Shown piece after piece: positions 6,518-7,176 of a stretch of DNA of 7,176 bases. The notes under the pieces were generated by a model. The model made no database searches. It was given only the letters and a program-made list of their open reading frames with translations, and had not been told where the DNA came from. This DNA comes from Candidatus Woesearchaeota archaeon (GTDB lineage: Archaea > Nanobdellota > Nanobdellia > Woesearchaeales > 21-14-0-10-32-9): the NCBI GenBank assembly GCA_003560545.1, contig PWLK01000023.1:1-7176 (forward strand), read 5' to 3'. Numbering within the stretch: the first letter of the stretch is position 1; every line of letters begins with the position of its first letter. The position numbers were made by a program, and so were the translations under genes.

Positions 6518-6526
6518 CCTTAATAA
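6518..6526 (-). promoter_or_regulatory. TATA-like element upstream of the PIN gene
   Basis: The minus strand reads TTATTAAGG, centred 27 bases before the ATG at 6495. The match is weak, but its spacing equals that of the other TATA boxes here. A 7-base direct repeat, CCCTTAA on the plus strand (6517-6523 and 6533-6539), overlaps and flanks it and might be a regulator site. The PIN gene may also be read from the upstream adenosyltransferase transcript. Confidence 0.3.
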
Positions 6527-6562
6527 CAACAACCCTTAAGAATCCGAAAAACTTCCGGCTGC

Positions 6563-7054
6563 CTAATTCTCCTTGCAAGCCAAGACATAAAGAAGGTCTG
6601 ATAGCCTGTTAACATACTTGTAAACTTCGCCTCTAATCTTGTCTTCGAATAACGGCTTAGTCATCATCACTTCTAATTCACGGCACCTAAGCCTTGATTC
6701 GTTCAGCCTAACGCTTGGCTCTGAGCGGAACCTCACGAAGAACTTGTTATCCGGGTGATACTTATCAATCCAACCCTCCAATTTTTCAACATCTTCTTTT
6801 TCTATCGTGTTTTCGACTTTCTTGCCTTTCCCACCCAGGCTTATCTCACCAGCAGTCTGCCATAATTTGCTTTGAATTTCTTCAATAATCTTCTTTACTT
6901 CTTCATCTTCCAGGGAAACAATTGCAGTGTCAAGAGAACCAAGAAGTGAATCAATCTTGCTAACCAACACTACGACAGGGTCATCTTTTCTTACTTTACT
7001 ACCATCATACTTCGTGGTATAGCCTTCATCCCCTTTCTTCGTGTAAACTTTCAT
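6563..7054 (-). CDS. Divergent PduO-type cob(I)alamin adenosyltransferase homologue
   Basis: 163 residues, close to the usual core length. The PduO/MMAB family transfers adenosyl from ATP to cob(I)alamin, acting as a helical-bundle trimer in the cytoplasm. The N-terminal ATP-binding block is recognisable: VYTKKGDEGYTTKYDGSKVR followed by KDDP (3-26). D35 in VSKIDSLLGSLD aligns with the Asp of the usual GxVDELNS segment. F106 (FFVRF), R121, R125 and E128 (SRLRCRELE) align with the family's Phe, Arg, Arg and Glu of the substrate-site helix, and YVNRLSDLLYVLAC (147-160) is the typical C-terminal block. Oddities: the FxLPGG turn is replaced by FVRFRSEPS, and GTVDELNS is changed to VSKIDSLLGS, so cobalamin binding is uncertain. 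The ATG at 7054 has a TATA-like box 26 bases upstream. No other B12 gene is in view. It could be a real ATR or a repurposed bundle protein. Confidence 0.8.
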   Translation of the reverse strand: MKVYTKKGDEGYTTKYDGSKVRKDDPVVVLVSKIDSLLGSLDTAIVSLEDEEVKKIIEEIQSKLWQTAGEISLGGKGKKVENTIEKEDVEKLEGWIDKYHPDNKFFVRFRSEPSVRLNESRLRCRELEVMMTKPLFEDKIRGEVYKYVNRLSDLLYVLACKEN

Positions 7055-7075
7055 AGTTGAACAGAAAGAGTTATG

Positions 7076-7085
7076 TTTTTAAAAA
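7076..7085 (-). promoter_or_regulatory. TATA-like element for the adenosyltransferase homologue
   Basis: The minus strand reads TTTTTAAAAA, centred 26-27 bases before the ATG at 7054, in the 45-base gap after the eS31 gene. The spacing fits a leaderless start, but the low-complexity A/T sequence makes the call weak. Confidence 0.3.
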
Positions 7086-7092
7086 TTTTTAG

Positions 7093-7099
7093 AAAAAAA
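7093..7099 (-). terminator. U-tract after the eS31 gene
   Basis: Seven T residues follow the eS31 TAG stop directly on the minus strand (TAG-TTTTTTTC), a plausible archaeal U-tract terminator that separates it from the next gene. Confidence 0.4.
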
Positions 7100-7176
7100 C
7101 TATTTTTTCTCCATGAACCTGCACTTGCCACAACTCCACCTATCCTGATGGTTAGCCATGTAAACGCCAGAGCCAC
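7100..7176 (-). CDS. rps27ae: Ribosomal protein eS31 (S27ae), C-terminal fragment
   Basis: Only the last 24 codons are inside the window; the gene runs off the right edge. The visible end is GSGVYMANHQDRWSCGKCRF followed by MEKK and TAG. Archaeal S27ae ends in CPRCG-x-GVFMA-x-H-x-DRW-x-CGKCGYTE, a C4 zinc ribbon of the small ribosomal subunit. The second CxxC pair (CGKC) and the GVYMANH-DRW stretch match well. The first CxxC should lie just beyond the window. The last residues, RFMEKK, differ from the common GYTEFK ending. Confidence 0.85.
   Translation of the reverse strand, partial: GSGVYMANHQDRWSCGKCRFMEKK

Noticed and set aside
6543..6560. Possible hairpin terminator after the adenosyltransferase gene (CCGGAAGTTTTTCGG)
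   Set aside because: The stem is only three base pairs and there is no long T-run after it.
6390..6578. Minus-strand frame of 62 codons between the adenosyltransferase and PIN genes
   Set aside because: It overlaps both genes in another frame and has a hydrophobic, low-complexity composition; the PIN frame has clear catalytic motifs instead.

Overview
The window looks archaeal and moderately AT-rich. Four things point that way: an RNase P protein of the Pop5/Rnp2 family, the tail of an eS31 (S27ae) ribosomal protein, an archaeal/eukaryotic-type (or CPR-like) isoleucyl-tRNA synthetase, and BRE/TATA-like boxes centred about 25-27 bases upstream of several start codons. The small genes, the RHH/PIN pair and the IleRS sequence style suggest a DPANN-like lineage (Woesearchaeota or Pacearchaeota type), but this placement is inference from memory of those families.

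Layout, left to right. At 1-338 (minus) is rnp2, cut by the left edge. A divergent promoter region at 339-531 separates it from a plus-strand unknown protein of 103 residues (532-843). That gene runs tail to tail into hppA, a membrane pyrophosphatase (minus), and overlaps it by 32 bases. hppA lies directly downstream of ileS (2829-5672, minus), so the two form an apparent ileS-hppA operon. A divergent region at 5673-5829 carries the ileS promoter on one side and the promoter of a small ribbon-helix-helix regulator (5830-6087, plus) on the other. This regulator is convergent with a PIN-domain nuclease gene (6079-6495, minus), overlapping by 9 bases. Upstream of the PIN gene are a divergent PduO-type cobalamin adenosyltransferase homologue (6563-7054, minus) and the 3' end of the eS31 gene (7100-7176, minus, cut by the right edge).

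How the parts fit. Most genes are housekeeping: tRNA processing, the ribosome, tRNA charging, and pyrophosphate use for ion pumping. Coupling ileS to hppA is at least logical, since aminoacylation releases pyrophosphate and HppA uses pyrophosphate to pump ions. The accessory element is the RHH/PIN pair. Its composition is that of a VapBC-like toxin-antitoxin system, but its geometry is convergent instead of a single operon, with a candidate operator over the RHH promoter. No insertion sequence, CRISPR array, tRNA or rRNA was recognised. Nothing in the window is clearly a wholly new system; the convergent RHH/PIN locus and the unknown 103-residue protein are the best leads.
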